From contig NC_083560.1 in the NCBI RefSeq assembly GCF_019925205.1, positions 101,336,083 through 101,400,082 of the forward strand: DNA of 64,000 bases, written 5' to 3'. The position numbers and the translations under genes were made by a program. How positions within the stretch are numbered: the stretch's first letter is position 1; each line of letters opens with the position of its first letter. The notes under the pieces were generated by a model. That model saw only the letters and a program-made list of their open reading frames with translations, searched no databases and was not told where the DNA came from. Below, one piece after another: positions 1 through 11,870 of the stretch. Source of the DNA: Metopolophium dirhodum (taxonomy: Eukaryota; Arthropoda; Insecta; Hemiptera; Aphididae).

Positions 1-159
1 CCTATATTTTACTGTTTAATAATATTTCATACAATTGTATTTTAATTTTTTTTTTAAATTATTATGCTCGTATCTTTGCTGCTATACCGCATTCAGCGAG
101 TGATTATTATGCTATAATGGAAAGTCGTCATTATTACCAGAAACTATTAATCTACAGTT

Positions 160-425
160 ATTTGTTCTAGAGTTACGCTTAAAAACAAAATCGATTTTGT
201 CAAAAACCGATTTTATTTCCTTTTTTCCTAAATTTATTTTACGTTTTCCTGTCGCTTTTGAAAACCATTGGGAATGTTGACTTTCCCAATGCACAAACTA
301 GTTTCATTTTTCCATCAAACAAAATACCTACTGAAGTTGAAAATCAAATCATTTTTACTGCCTCAAAAGGTGAGATAGAAAAAAAATCAATAAAAAAAAA
401 CCACACACACATCATTATAAAACTG
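160..425. repeat. Fragment of dispersed aphid-type repeat family A
   Basis: The stretch around AATCGATTTTGTCAAAAACC through CCCATCAAAC-like sequence to a purine-rich end closely matches 32720-33000 in the same orientation, and 6677-6830 in the reverse orientation. No coding sense. The remaining AT-rich sequence up to about 1200 shows nothing else I can name. Confidence 0.55.
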
Positions 426-1298
426 ATACATTTATGATCTATTGCCACGCACAAAATCTAAAATTATTTTAAAATCAGTTTGTCAAATGTTTGTAGTATT
501 TTTTATCCAGTAAACAAGTTCAGAGTTTCATCTCGAAAACTGTATAAATAATAATTTACCATATACCTATACTGTACAATGTAGGTATATACATTATACA
601 TATGTGTGTATCTGTACCTATTTAACAATTGATAACAAATAATACATTTTACACAAGTAATAATACAAACAAATATTACTAAAAAAATGTATAAAATATA
701 AAACAAATTAGAATTAGTTTTATATTGGTATGGAATTCGAACTTGAATGAGTTTCATGATATTTTATTTTCAATTTTTCTTATGGACAAAGTATTATTAC
801 TATATGATACTCAACAAGGTATTTAATTCATATAGGTACTTTAAAGGTATATAATATATTATATACTTTAGATTATTGGAGCAAACCAATTGATATTTAA
901 TATAATATTAAAATATTAAAGTTACATTGTTTAAATATGAATACTTACTACAAACACGGAATAGATTAAATTAAATTTATTAAGTTTAGTAGGTAACGTG
1001 TGACACACTGACACCTTTACATATAGGAACTGTAAACTAGGAAATAAAAATATTAGTATTGATAATAAGAAGAAGGCTTATAAAATATATATGAAAGTCA
1101 TCCGGGTACACATATACACCTACAAATTACAATTGTTAGCATATATAAAGCCTGGTCTAGACCAATAAACATTTGTCGGAAACATATTATGTTTCTGACA
1201 CTGCTGTCGACAAATATTTATGATACCGCTTATGATGGGAAATCGGAAACAATGTTGGAAACACGACAAATTTTTCTTGGGTCTGAACGGTGCTTAAG

Positions 1299-1380
1299 AT
1301 ACACTCAATAATAAGTTTGTTATTAGTTCTGGGAGCACAACAACTCACAAGCCAACTAACTCTTGATGACCATACTATTC
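1299..1380 (+). other. Possible signal-peptide-like exon with strong donor
   Basis: A plus-strand open stretch reads KIHSIISLLLVLGAQQ and onwards. It has a hydrophobic core like a secretory leader and ends at a near-perfect donor, CATACTATTC|GTAAGTATTT (1380/1381). No ATG starts this frame; the nearest upstream in-frame codons are GTG at 1290 and a TGA before it. It could be a second exon entered through an AG at about 1297-1298, a decayed first exon, or chance. No partner exons were found downstream. Confidence 0.25.
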
Positions 1381-1522
1381 GTAAGTATTTCTTTATTTTG
1401 TATTTTATAAGAATATTATGTAATAATAACAATGTGTCAATACATAAACTATAACTTAGTATTTTATCAATCTTTCCTAACCAAGCTATGATTAGATTAT
1501 AATTCAAAAGGCTCCGAAAACC

Positions 1523-1545
1523 CCATTAGGTACAGTACCTAATGG
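1523..1545. repeat. Perfect 10-bp hairpin with 3-nt loop
   Basis: CCATTAGGTA, loop CAG, TACCTAATGG. It uses the TAGGTA motif that is abundant throughout the window. No function can be assigned. Confidence 0.6.
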
Positions 1546-1770
1546 CTAATATTAGAGTAATTAATTACTTAATGACTGGTGTAATAACTATTCTTGCCTT
1601 TGAGATTTTTCTTCGGTGATACGGACATTAATTTCATTGAAAATGCATTATCTTTACGTATAAATGGGACTTTACGAACAATAGGTATTCTTTTCATTTT
1701 GTTAGTATCTAAATATTATAATAATAAATAAATTTCATAAGGAATACCTAGGGTACACAATAGTCTTGCC

Positions 1771-2838
1771 CAAAGGTGGGCAGTAACTAGTTAAAAAGTT
1801 AAAAGTTGAGTTAATTGTTACTTTTTTTGATAACTTTTAACTTAACAGTTAAAAAAAAATAGAAAGTAGAAATTTAACCTAATTAGTAACTAAGTTATTT
1901 CTTTTTATAAATAATTGTAACTTAGCTTAGTTATTTTGTTAAAATTAAAGTTATTTACAAAAATTTTCTTATTATGATTTATGAACTGTATATTATTTGC
2001 ATTGATATTTCTGAGAAACGCTATGATTAATTAAGTAATTTTGTCATTTTGAACACTTCTATTAGTTCTAATAGTTTGATTGCTACTTTTAATAAATTGA
2101 TGAGATTAGGACTGTAAAAATATTTTTGAAGTAACATTTAATATTTTATATTTTAATGTGAACTGTAAATATTTTCTTTTTTTATCAATGTTTTAAACAT
2201 TTTCCTTCAAATTAAAAAAAGAAACATTTAGATTAGACAATATTTAAAACCGAAAATAATTATTAACTTCACAAGTTTGCTTTATAACAGAACTAGCAGC
2301 AGTAGATTAATTTATATTTTTGAATAGAATATCATTAAATAGGTACTATATTATACTATATTCTATTCTATATTTCTATTGTATTTTAATGGAAACAAAT
2401 GGAAAAAATCAAATTCCAAGATTCAACTACTATTTAATTGTTTTTAATAAATACTAATATTTAAATTATACTGAAAATATATAATTTTGATCGGTATGTA
2501 CAGCTATAACAATAATCTAAAACAGTTGTATAATTTATAAAATAATATGGTCTGTGCATTTATTATTAAATTGTTTTACTTTATACCAAAACTAATTATT
2601 TTCCTACGATGAGATAAAAAAAACTTTTATGAGTAAGTTTAAGGTATTAAAAAAAAATAAAAAGTAACTTAACTTTTAACTTAACTTAGTTATTATTTTC
2701 ATGAAAATTTGTAACTTAGCTTAGTTACTCAAATTCACTAACTTTTTAAAACTAACTTTAACTTAGCTTAGTTATTTTTTATTTTAGAATAACTTAACTT
2801 TAATAAGTTAAAACAATTGGTTAACTTGCCCAGCTTTG
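1771..2838. mobile_element. Non-autonomous hAT-type element (CAAAG family)
   Basis: Ends read CAAAGGTGGGCAG on the left and, reverse-complemented, CAAAGCTGGGCAAG on the right. It is flanked by perfect 8-bp direct repeats GTCTTGCC (1763-1770 and 2839-2846), the hAT hallmark. The interior is a degenerate mass of AACTTAACTTAGTTA-like subterminal motifs in both arms, likely old transposase-binding sites, around an AT-rich core with no ORF. Related copies: 50334-51014 and the dissected copy at 25436-29960. Confidence 0.82.
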
Positions 2839-2846
2839 GTCTTGCC

Positions 2847-3237
2847 TAACTTTTAGGTTGACTGAATATGTCAGACATATAAACATGGGTTTTATAATAA
2901 TATAAATTATGATTTATGGATAAAATGTATGTATAATATAAATGTTTATACATATAACTAAATTTACCTATAGAAACATGTGGGCGATGTAGCACCTAAT
3001 ATAAATAAATTGCCTTGATAATAATTTAATGAAAACTTCAAATAACATAAATAATTCTTTCTTTAAAGTTTTACATATTTTTAAAATACAGTACTGTAAT
3101 AAAATTATCACAAAAAATTAGAATAATACCTATTTTTACTTTAAATTTCGATAGGTACCTACAGAAAATTAATAGTTGTTTTGATGTTTTTTAGTGTAAA
3201 TACCTATTACAAGATAAATAAAATACCAAAATATTTG
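2847..3237. other. AT-rich intergenic stretch, nothing seen
   Basis: No ORF, splice pair, inverted repeat or RNA gene can be supported here; it lies downstream of the secreted-protein gene. Confidence 0.5.
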
Positions 3238-3259
3238 TTTATTTCCGAGAGTCTTTATT
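3238..3259 (-). promoter_or_regulatory. Poly(A) signals of the secreted-protein gene
   Basis: Two minus-strand AATAAA hexamers (plus-strand TTTATT at 3254-3259 and 3238-3243) lie about 100-120 bp past the TAA stop of the last exon, a normal distance for a 3' UTR end. Confidence 0.5.
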
Positions 3260-3355
3260 GTTTAATTTAGAAACATATAAATACATATATTATAAAAATA
3301 AATAATATAAAATAGTATGCAAATTTGCATTGAATACTTCGAATGATATAAGTAA

Positions 3356-6300
3356 TTAATTATTAAATATTTTCACAATCGTGTCCCATAGGCCAAGTGG
3401 TTTTATAGAACCTGTTTGATTATTATGCACACGATTTGCAAGAAGCAGGGCAAAAGGATTTGAACCTGCTAACACTATAACATCAGGTTTTGATGTTGGA
3501 ATAACATTTGCCTTGGAGCGCAAATCATTATAACTGGCGAGGTCCGTAACTGCACCATGTCTGTCATCTCCATCACTTGTCATTTGTACGGCATGTCGTG
3601 TTCTATTTGAGATAAACAAAAAAATAAAACACTTTACTATTTAGATATTAGAAAATTAATATTTAATATCAACACATTCAAAGTTTTTTTTAAAATTATT
3701 ACTGCTTATCAATGTATAATGTACCTACCTATGTATAGTTCATATACTAAACAACTAAATGTCATTAATACCCCTTCGACCTACGATATCCATCCGTAAC
3801 TTTTACTACCCATTATTAATTGTAAACACTTAGGTATATTTTTTTATGCTACATAACTATTTAAATGTCCGTTTGCTGTATCATAATATTAAAAATATCC
3901 ATGTAATAATGTTGATAACATTAAAATACTTGTGTTTTACAATATCATTACCACAAATTGCAAAAAAAAAGAATATATAGGTATAATGTATCACTATTCT
4001 TAAATGTTTATAAGTACCTACAGGTTTTAATACTCTATGATACACAATTTTCAGGCTGTTCAGAATGGACGCTTATAAGATTTTATTCATTTTTTCAATA
4101 CTTTTATACCTACCATAAAAAAAATAATTTAATAGACGTTTAAAGTTATTACTTACTTATTAGTTATTAGTAATTACACTATATTAATGAGGAAAATGTC
4201 AACAGTTCATTTTTATGTTAAATCAATATAAGCCATTAAGTGGCCTCGCTACTACTGTAAATTTTAGTTAAAAAAATCTTAAGTTTTGACAAAATTAAAT
4301 GTAGTCATCCTACGCTATTCGATTTTAGTTCTGATAAAAGATTTGAATTCAACAGCAAAATGTCTTAATAGACGTACGGAACACTTTGAAATAATGTAGT
4401 CTTACCACTATTCTGAGCCTAATTTAGTGACCCACCTATAACATTAGTGCTAGTTACTGTTAGGTCGTATTATAATATTTATAATATTTATAATATACTA
4501 CAACGCTATAATAATTTAGTAAATAATATAATGATAAGTTATGAGGCTTTTTTGCTACTAGACTAACATTTTGTCATCGTCTTTAGTTTCGCGTATCTTC
4601 CTGTGAAATGAGTTTGATCGGTTCCCAAAATTCTGTGGAATGTACCCCCGTCCCTCGTACCGCTTGGATATCGATGGCATTGACTTGGTAGATGTTGCAG
4701 TGGTTGTGACGGATCTGTTCGTGTTAATTACTATCAACAGGTTCCCATTGATGTTCCAAGGAATCACCTCCGGGTGATGCAGCATATCTGATAAACCGTC
4801 GCACGAAGAGCCTTTGCCAATAGCCATTCGGAGCGTCGGGTTGTAATCGTCGATCTTCTCATACAACTGCAATCCGCGAGGACAAGAGTAAAGAGTAAAG
4901 ATATGAATCAACATTATGTAAGCAAGATTAGATTAGAGGGAAAAACGTATCCACGTATCCAGAGTAAAAATATTACTATAGAAATTGTTTCAAATATCTT
5001 ATAAAATAGATACAGTAGTCACTCAATAATTCGAAATTCAGGGGACCGAGTTAAAAATTCGATTTATAGAGGTTTTCGATTTACCGAGTGTTCGAATAAT
5101 TGAGGGAAAACAAATTAATTCGAATTAAAGAGATGTGAAAAATTGTATGTAGGTATATATTACATTTATATTGACATTTATTTATTATACATACATATTA
5201 AAGTTTAGATTAGGTAGGTAAGGTACGATAAAATTTATAAACTACGAATTACGATAATATTTAACCACCGTCGTTATTAGTTTCATTACGAATACGTCAA
5301 ATAGATTGAAAATAATCTTTATATTTACATACATACGAACTTCCATATAATCGCGTTTAAGAAAATTCGAATTAAAGAGGTTCGTGGATAAAAATTCGAA
5401 TTGTAGACATGTTCCACTGACAGACATTTCGAATTATCGAGGGGACCGGAATAGATACATTTTCTTCTAATTATAGAGGTTTTCTTAGGGGACTCAGCAT
5501 TTAGTTCGATTTATGGAGTTTTTCGAATTATCGGGGTTTGAATTATCGAGTGACTACTGTAGTAGTTATGCTAATAATTGAACTTAGCTTGACGAATTAA
5601 GTTAAAAAATTAAAAAATACTATGGCATAATGAGTACATATAACCTACTATCATTGAAATAATGTATTACTAATCAAGTGTTTTAAAGTCGTCAAGCTAA
5701 GTACAATTATTAGCAGACTATAAAATATTAATATAAATTATATCTATAGAACTATGATAAACGATATCAAAATTTTTAAAGTGGGAATAACACGCAATTT
5801 GGTGGAGTGTTCTTATTGGGATTATTATTTACTCGACAACATAATAAAATTTATTTAAATTAGTTAGGTATACGGAATTCAACAGGTTTTAAAAATAGGA
5901 TGATCGATATGAAATTGATTTAATAACGGATTTAAATAAGTTTTCAAATGCGCTAGTCGGTAAACCCAGTTGTAGACAAAATAATAATATACTTACGGCA
6001 CATCTGTGACTTTCCGTATTTATGGCACCTTCATCGTATGGCCATACTTTGCTTATAAACATACGTCCCTTTTTGATGTCTGCCGACGGTGAGGGAGGTT
6101 TTGATATACAGTAAAAATGAAAATATTCTCTACCTAGATATGCAACCATGGGTAACAAAACAATACAAAACAAATACAAATTAATGTGAATTATGATATT
6201 TTTAAAACATATTTATAAATTATAATACAAAATTAGTGATAATCAATGAGGCCAATGAGAGATACAACCGTCAATCATCATCCGACATTTTATCATCATA

Positions 6301-9243
6301 GATGATTTTTGGACCCAGAATGATAATATAATACCTAAACAGCTAAACTAAGTAGGTATTGAATGTCTTTAAAGTGTGGTGAAAAATAGATATAGTATAA
6401 AAATGAATGACATTAACAGGGCATCCCCATTAATATCGGTAGGTATGTTAATTTAACCTAATCATAGCCGTAGCCAGACATTTTGTTCAAGATAATATGC
6501 AACTATGTAATAAGCTTTTGTACCAAATTAAGCCGTGGATAATGTTTAAAAGAAATTGTTTGTATATATAAACATTTAAACAAATTAACTGTTTCTATTT
6601 GCTCTCAAACATCATAAGTACACTAATTGGCTGAATTAATATTAATAACAACAGGTTACAAACTTCAGTATCTTGTTCGATGGAATCTAGTCGGTGCATT
6701 GGGGAGGTCAATATTTATAATACGCAATAATTTTCAAAAACACGGGGAAAATCAAAAAAAAATTTAAGGAAAAACGGGAATTTTTACGTAAAATAGGTTT
6801 TCGACCAAATCGATTTTGGTTTTTGGCTTATTAAAGCTGATGTTTTACTGATAACTGATAAGTCTTGGCAGTCTTGCAATTATGAAGTAGTTAAAAATAT
6901 TTTTAAAATAAGTATAAACCAACAAGCTACCTAACTGATCTAAATACAAGGCTATTATATATATACCTATAGGTACTAATACTATAATTATTATAGAACT
7001 ATGTTTAAACCTATAGTGAATTTATTTAATATTTACATCGTAAACATAGGTAGGTAACTCATTAATGCTAAAAGTAGAAAACGCAACAAAATAAAAAAAT
7101 CAAGAAACATCAATAGTGATTCAAACAAAAATCTATGATACAACAAAAGTTCCAAACTGGTTAGTAACTATCTATACTAGTAACTCAAGTCTTGGGTATA
7201 TCAACGGTTTAACTCATTTTTATTTTTTATTTTTGTGGGATAATTTTGTGACAATTCCAAAACGTAAGTATGTTTTAAAATAAAACCATTTGACTAATTA
7301 ACAACTTTATAATATCTTGGAATAAAATTGAAATTATTAAGTCAGAAATACTTTGAAAAAATACTATTTTTTTAATATATAAATTTAAAAAAAACTTTCT
7401 TGTTTAAAATAACTAACTTTTTGAATATTTAATGTTCAACTTTGAATATATAAAAAAAATACATTAGCACTTATATACATACATCTTCCTATTTTATACA
7501 CAGTTGATGTCTTTACAAATTATAATAATTATATATAATTATTTTATAACAGGTGAAGGATTTAGTTTTTAACTACCTACGTTGTTGAAGAAATGAAAAC
7601 ATTATCCACGTGTGAAAAATCATCATACAAACGGTTAATTTGAGGCCTAATATCAGATTCTATTGTACTTCCATACAGAAAAACACTTGTTAGTGAACTA
7701 AACCATAAATATAAAGCTTATGTAGAAATGTTAACTGGCAAAGTGTTGAGTGTGTTACTGCTGATATTTGGAGTTCCTACAATAAAAGCTATTTGGGAAT
7801 GACTTGTCATTTTATTAATGAAATTAACTACAGTGGGTATTCTTATATTATATTAGCTTGCAAGCGTATAAAATTATACTTATTTAAATATTGCCAAAGT
7901 AATCAATGAAATAATGCTAGACTTTAAAATTGAAAATGAAAAAGTTACCTACCCATGTATTTATTGACAATGCCTCAAATTTTGACAAATGTTTCATACA
8001 TTTCCAAACAATATAATGTTACTAACAATACACATATTTTTGATTCAAAATATTTATGCCTAATAAGTTGTAATGACTCAGATAGCGATGGTAACATAAG
8101 TAGTGATGATGATGTAAATAAATCTAATCTTGAATTTGATGTTGTAGATTCGTCTTCATTGATGTTAAATTATAAAAAAACTATTAATAATACCATTTCT
8201 CTACCAAGTCATATAACATGTTCTGCACACACATTAAATCTAATAGCTACAGTTGGTACTGCCAAATAGTAGATCAAGCTTAAAATTCAATTTGAAAAAT
8301 TACATTTAAAATTTTATCATCATTTTAGAATCTTCTTAGTCTCAGATAAAGTTTTTAACTTATGCAGTTGTAAATTTCCAGTTCCCAATTTAACAAGATG
8401 GAATTATATGTATAATGCAGTATATAAAGTAGTTACAAATAAACAGAATATCTTTGTGTTTAATGAGTTAAAAATGAAAAAAATTACAAGAACTTTCTTA
8501 GTGTCATGGGCTCAGTGCAGAATCCTATACTTACTGTACTAAAATAATAGATTGTTATACGTACCATGTTCAGTACAATGTGGCCCAACATGATGCTTAT
8601 TTTCGAACCACAAGCTATATGTTTGTGGCTTTACGTCACTAGAATTGTAGTTTATGTGGCCACACCCACTGATCAGCGCTGAAACTGAACCCTTAACAGT
8701 AACTGCATGCTCACCATTTTCTAGGTAAGGGCAACCTTCCACTGTAATACATAGTAAATAAAGGTAATTAGCAAGTTTGGTTTTTATAATGGGTTACCTA
8801 CTTAGGGGTGTCGTGAAAAAAATCAAACGAGATAAAAGGCATATGGAAAAAAAAGTTAGTTGCTCAAAATCTTAGTGTGTTTAATTATTAAACGAAAAAT
8901 CAATTTTTGTAGTGTTGGATAAAATCAATTTAAAAGCCAGGTACAAAAGGATATGGCACACAAAAAAACACATCATTGTAAAATCAATACAATATGAATA
9001 TCACTCAGTTTAGAACCTAATATTTTTTGAAAAAACTTATAAGATTTATTTTTATAAATAATAAAAGTTATGATATGAATTAATATAATTATAGCAATTC
9101 AATTCTAACAAAGACGCAATGAAAAATTAATATAGGTACTTACTTTCTACCAATTTCTTATCGGTATCTAAGTCAACTGCATCGCGGCCGGTAATAGAAA
9201 CGATGGTGATAGTTGATATTATTAATATAAGCGTCGACGCCAT
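3356..9243 (-). CDS. Five-exon gene for a 319-aa secreted protein of unknown family
   Basis: Join exons 9243-9144, 8741-8565, 6133-5997, 4866-4568 and 3602-3356 (minus). Each junction has a GT donor and AG acceptor. Phases agree throughout: 100, 177, 137, 299 and 247 nt sum to 960 nt, that is 319 codons plus TAA. Seen: residues 1-19 (MASTLILIISTITIVSITG) form a hydrophobic signal peptide; the start has G at +4. Six cysteines (37, 60, 89, 101, 137, 160) fall in the N-terminal half, enough for three disulfides. N-glycosylation sequons lie at 66, 188, 220 and 299. A KR dibasic site is at 206-207, followed by a Ser/Thr- and charge-rich stretch. There is no second membrane segment, so the product is probably secreted. 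I recognise no domain. Inference: a lineage-specific extracellular or salivary protein. Intron 2 (2.4 kb) holds antisense hAT transposase debris; intron 3 holds a Tigger MITE. No frame break was found, so the gene looks alive. Confidence 0.8.
5013..5559. mobile_element. Tigger/pogo-type MITE in intron 3 of the secreted-protein gene
   Basis: Left end CAGTAGTCACTCAATAATTC and right end (reverse complement) CAGTAGTCACTCGATAATTC are flanked by TA on both sides (5011-5012, 5560-5561). This matches Tc1/mariner elements of the Tigger/pogo group. Repeated ATTCGAATTA / GAGGGGACCG motifs fill both arms. No transposase frame remains. Confidence 0.8.
5562..5818. mobile_element. Right part of a foldback element split by the Tigger MITE
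   Basis: GCTAATAATTGAACTTAGCTT through TCAAGCTAAGTACAATTATTAGCAGA to the terminal TTTGGTGGAGTG block matches the intact foldback at 45103-45522. The matching left arm seems to continue before 5011, so the Tigger element landed in this older element. It lies in intron 3 (between exons ending at 5997 and starting at 4866). Confidence 0.6.
6677..6830. repeat. Fragment of dispersed repeat family A, reversed
   Basis: GGAAAAACGGGAATTTTTAC and flanks match, in reverse orientation, the repeat at 32720-32890. It lies in intron 2 of the secreted-protein gene. Confidence 0.5.
7593..8510 (+). pseudogene. Degenerate hAT transposase, antisense in intron 2
   Basis: Broken plus-strand reading frames give recognisable hAT transposase pieces in order. 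They are: a piece around LPYRKTLVSELNHKY; TADIWSSYNKSYLGMTCHFI near 7755 (the RNase H-like fold start around the first catalytic Asp); a frameshifted NASNF piece near 7965; SLPSHITCSAHTLNL near 8200; and PVPNLTRWNYMYNA near 8380. The longest surviving frame is 7955-8269. Several stops and frameshifts separate the blocks. The BED finger, the catalytic Glu region and the C-terminal dimerisation domain are missing here. It lies antisense to the host gene between exons 2 and 3 and cannot be active. Confidence 0.8.
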
Positions 9244-9661
9244 AACGATTTTATAAATGCAGATCATTAGAGAAAACGAAGAAAATGTATGGCAAACAAA
9301 TGGTGTAAATAAAATAAAAATATCTGGATATGCGAAAGAAACGTCTTACATGAAGACAGATACACTGGTGAACTGGAACAAAAATGAAAACGGAATGCAC
9401 ACTGGTCGGCGGTCTCTGATACACTTTACACCCTCCACGAGGTATTTCATAGGCCTTATTGTTCGCTCTTGTAACAGTGGTGCAGGTCGTGCAGTCGTTT
9501 CCACCACCTAGTGCATAGAAGCGGCCCCACCGGCGCGCACTATTTGGCACTCCCCCACCAGCCCACATACCCATAAAATAACGTGTTTGTGTATGTTTGA
9601 GAGAAATACATACTACAAACAATCGTTTACGCACTAGGTCGTAAATAATGAAATAATAATC

Positions 9662-10099
9662 CAGGGACTGGAACCTTTTGAATTTATCGGTATCGGTTCG
9701 GTACTGGTCCTCCAAAAATAAAATAACTGTTCCGGTTCGATTATGATATCAAATAAAGGTATCGGTTCCAAATAATTTCGGTACTGGTTCTAGATAATTT
9801 AGAATACGAAAAGTATAATAATTTTAAATACCTATCCGGAATGCGGGTTTAATTAATAGTATGAGAATTATTTGAAAACTCATATAATCATACATAGTTT
9901 ATACCATTAAATACCATTAAATTATGATAAATACAATTATTTTATTTTTGAACCTAAAAAACCTATTTAATTAAAAAAATTACAGTTTGGTTCCGGTATT
10001 TATTTATTAAAATAAAGGTTTCGGTTCCGGTTCCGGTTCTTAATATATTAAAGGATCTGGTTCCAGAGCCGGTTCTTTTAGGTTCGGTTCCAGACCCTG
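9662..10099. mobile_element. hAT MITE rich in GGTTCCGG motifs
   Basis: Terminal repeats CAGGGACTGGAACC and, reverse-complemented from the right, CAGGGTCTGGAACC. The 8-bp flanks TAATAATC and TTATAAAC agree at 6 of 8 positions, consistent with an old hAT target duplication. Both arms carry clustered GGTTCCGGT/CGGTTCGG units, probably subterminal binding sites. No ORF. Confidence 0.75.
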
Positions 10100-10861
10100 T
10101 TATAAACTATAAATTAATATAAATTTTGATACATACATAGTTTAAAAATTTAATGCATCAGATTTGTATGAAAAACACCGATTTTTATAAAGCTAAATAT
10201 TTACCTGATTATATAAATTGGGTTATCGAAAAAATTTAGTTTCATTTTTTTCAGTACAATAACAAGTACCTAGTTGAAATGTATTTTTTTACGACTTTAT
10301 GATATCTATTATCGAAATACGCCAATATACGTAGCACCGCATTTTAGGTGGATTCAATTTTTCCCAGACAAAGTCGGGTGATACAACTAGTATAATATAT
10401 TATTATAAATAATTAAACATTAAATATATTACCAACTCAAATGTTGTTGAAGTTGACCAATATATCTATGGAATATTTTGATTGAAAACACATTGAAGCA
10501 TTTAAGTTTTCACCCATATGAGTCACAGTATATGTACCTAGTAAAATCATATTATTTAAATTTAAAAAGTAATTTTACTAGTCGATCTGCATAATATACT
10601 ACCTGTCTACCTTGGTACGTATCGACGACACATAGGTATAGGCTATCGTCATAGTCGGGTACGCTTCAGCATAACTATTATTATATTATGTGGAATAACG
10701 ATCGGCGTTTTGGGATTTAAATGTATATGAAGGCCGTATTTGAGAGGGTTTGGGGTTACCCAATTTTATTTTTATTTTCGATAATTACCAAGGTATGGTA
10801 TTTACGGTAATTACCGAGGTAGGTGTGGTATTTTATATAATTACCGAAAATACCACATTTA
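10100..10861. other. AT-rich intergenic stretch with a small tandem motif
   Basis: No gene seen. Around 10770-10855 there are four or five imperfect AATTACCGA units (GATAATTACCAAGG, GGTAATTACCGAGG, ATAATTACCGAAAA), a short degenerate tandem repeat. Confidence 0.45.
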
Positions 10862-11344
10862 CAGGGCTTGAAACCTATTGAAAAAATTTTGGTTTCGGTT
10901 TTGATTTAAATTTTTCAATACCAGCATATTAGGAAATGTCAATTTTGGTTTCGATTTTGTATACCGGTTTTCAATTTGTTTCGGATACGGTTTCGGATTT
11001 AATACCGATTTCCAATTTTTTCCGATTTTGTTTTCGGTTTCAGTTTTAAACTGTTTATACCGGGTTTCTAAAATCGGTTTCAAGGCCTGGACTATTTACG
11101 TTCGTTCTTAGTTTATTAATTTTTTTTGAATCGCCGGATCGAGCGTTCAAATTGCCAGTTGTGTAACAAAAACTTTCCAAAATGTCAAGACACAAAGATT
11201 TTCAAAAAAAATACCATTTTTTAAATTATATTCGGTTTAGGTTTTTAATTATAATATGTACCGGTTTCCAATTTTTTTCGGTATCGGTTTTGATATTGTT
11301 TTTGGTTTCGGTTTTATAACGCTTTATACCGGTTTCAAGCCCTG
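10862..11344. mobile_element. hAT MITE of the CAGGGCTTGAAACC family
   Basis: Inverted ends CAGGGCTTGAAACC / GGTTTCAAGCCCTG. Flanks CACATTTA and CACTTTTA match at 7 of 8, a hAT target duplication. It is filled with GGTTTCGGTTTT and ATACCGG motifs. An internal second end-like sequence (GGTTTCAAGGCCTGG, about 11077-11091) suggests a composite or re-inserted copy. Same family as the larger element at 28107-29852. Confidence 0.85.
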
Positions 11345-11403
11345 CACTTTTAAATTGTCAATTAGAGGGGGCTTAAAAGTTTTTGGTGCAATGAGTAAAA
11401 GGA

Positions 11404-11467
11404 AACTGAAAAAAAGGGGCGCCAAAATGTGTGTACCTAGGGCGCTAAAATCGTAAATACGCCTCTG
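11404..11467 (-). repeat. Terminal fragment of a DNA transposon
   Basis: The reverse complement starts CAGAGGCGTATTTACG and continues TTTTAGCGCCCTAGG, a transposon-end-like sequence. Only one end is visible. Confidence 0.35.
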
Positions 11468-11792
11468 AGTGCACATGCCACATATAACTTCATTGCACTA
11501 TTGTTTTTGCTATTAGTTAATAATTAGGTAGTTATAATAAATACGAACTAAGACAATCTTCTATAAAAGCCCTTGACACCTTTATGACTATATGACTAAA
11601 CATTTTAAATTAAAAACGAAATAGCTTGGGTTAATATACTTATTATAATATTATAAACCACCTAGAATATAGTGTAGTCGGTATTATTTTTAGTGTTAAA
11701 GATTTTAAACGAACACAATATGCTAATTAGTAATTTTCAATAATTTAATTGAATAAAATCAAATAAAAATTTATAAAAGCCGAAAATAAGTA

Positions 11793-11870
11793 CTGCACAC
11801 ATTTAAATTTGCTACTGCACATTTAATATTAGCTACTGCACATAGTATGTGCTACTGCACACCATTTTAG
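11793..11870. repeat. Short tandem repeat, GCTACTGCACAT units
   Basis: Four imperfect copies of a roughly 24-bp unit ending in (G)CTACTGCACA lie head to tail. Confidence 0.6.

Noticed and set aside
3465..3485. Perfect tRNA B-box (GGTTCAAATCC) on the minus strand
   Set aside because: It lies inside the phase-consistent last exon of the secreted-protein gene (codons for AGSNPF); no A box or cloverleaf stems fit around it.
5242..5427. 61-codon ORF in intron 3
   Set aside because: Entirely inside the Tigger-type MITE.
9251..9715. 154-codon minus-strand ORF, the longest in the window
   Set aside because: It lies upstream of the secreted gene's start, overlaps an open plus frame and runs into a hAT MITE; composition is not protein-like, so it is treated as promoter-side chance ORF.
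11256..11456. Plus ORF of 66 codons with FFGIGFDIVFGFGF
   Set aside because: Translation of GGTTTCGGTTTT repeats of the 10862-11344 MITE.
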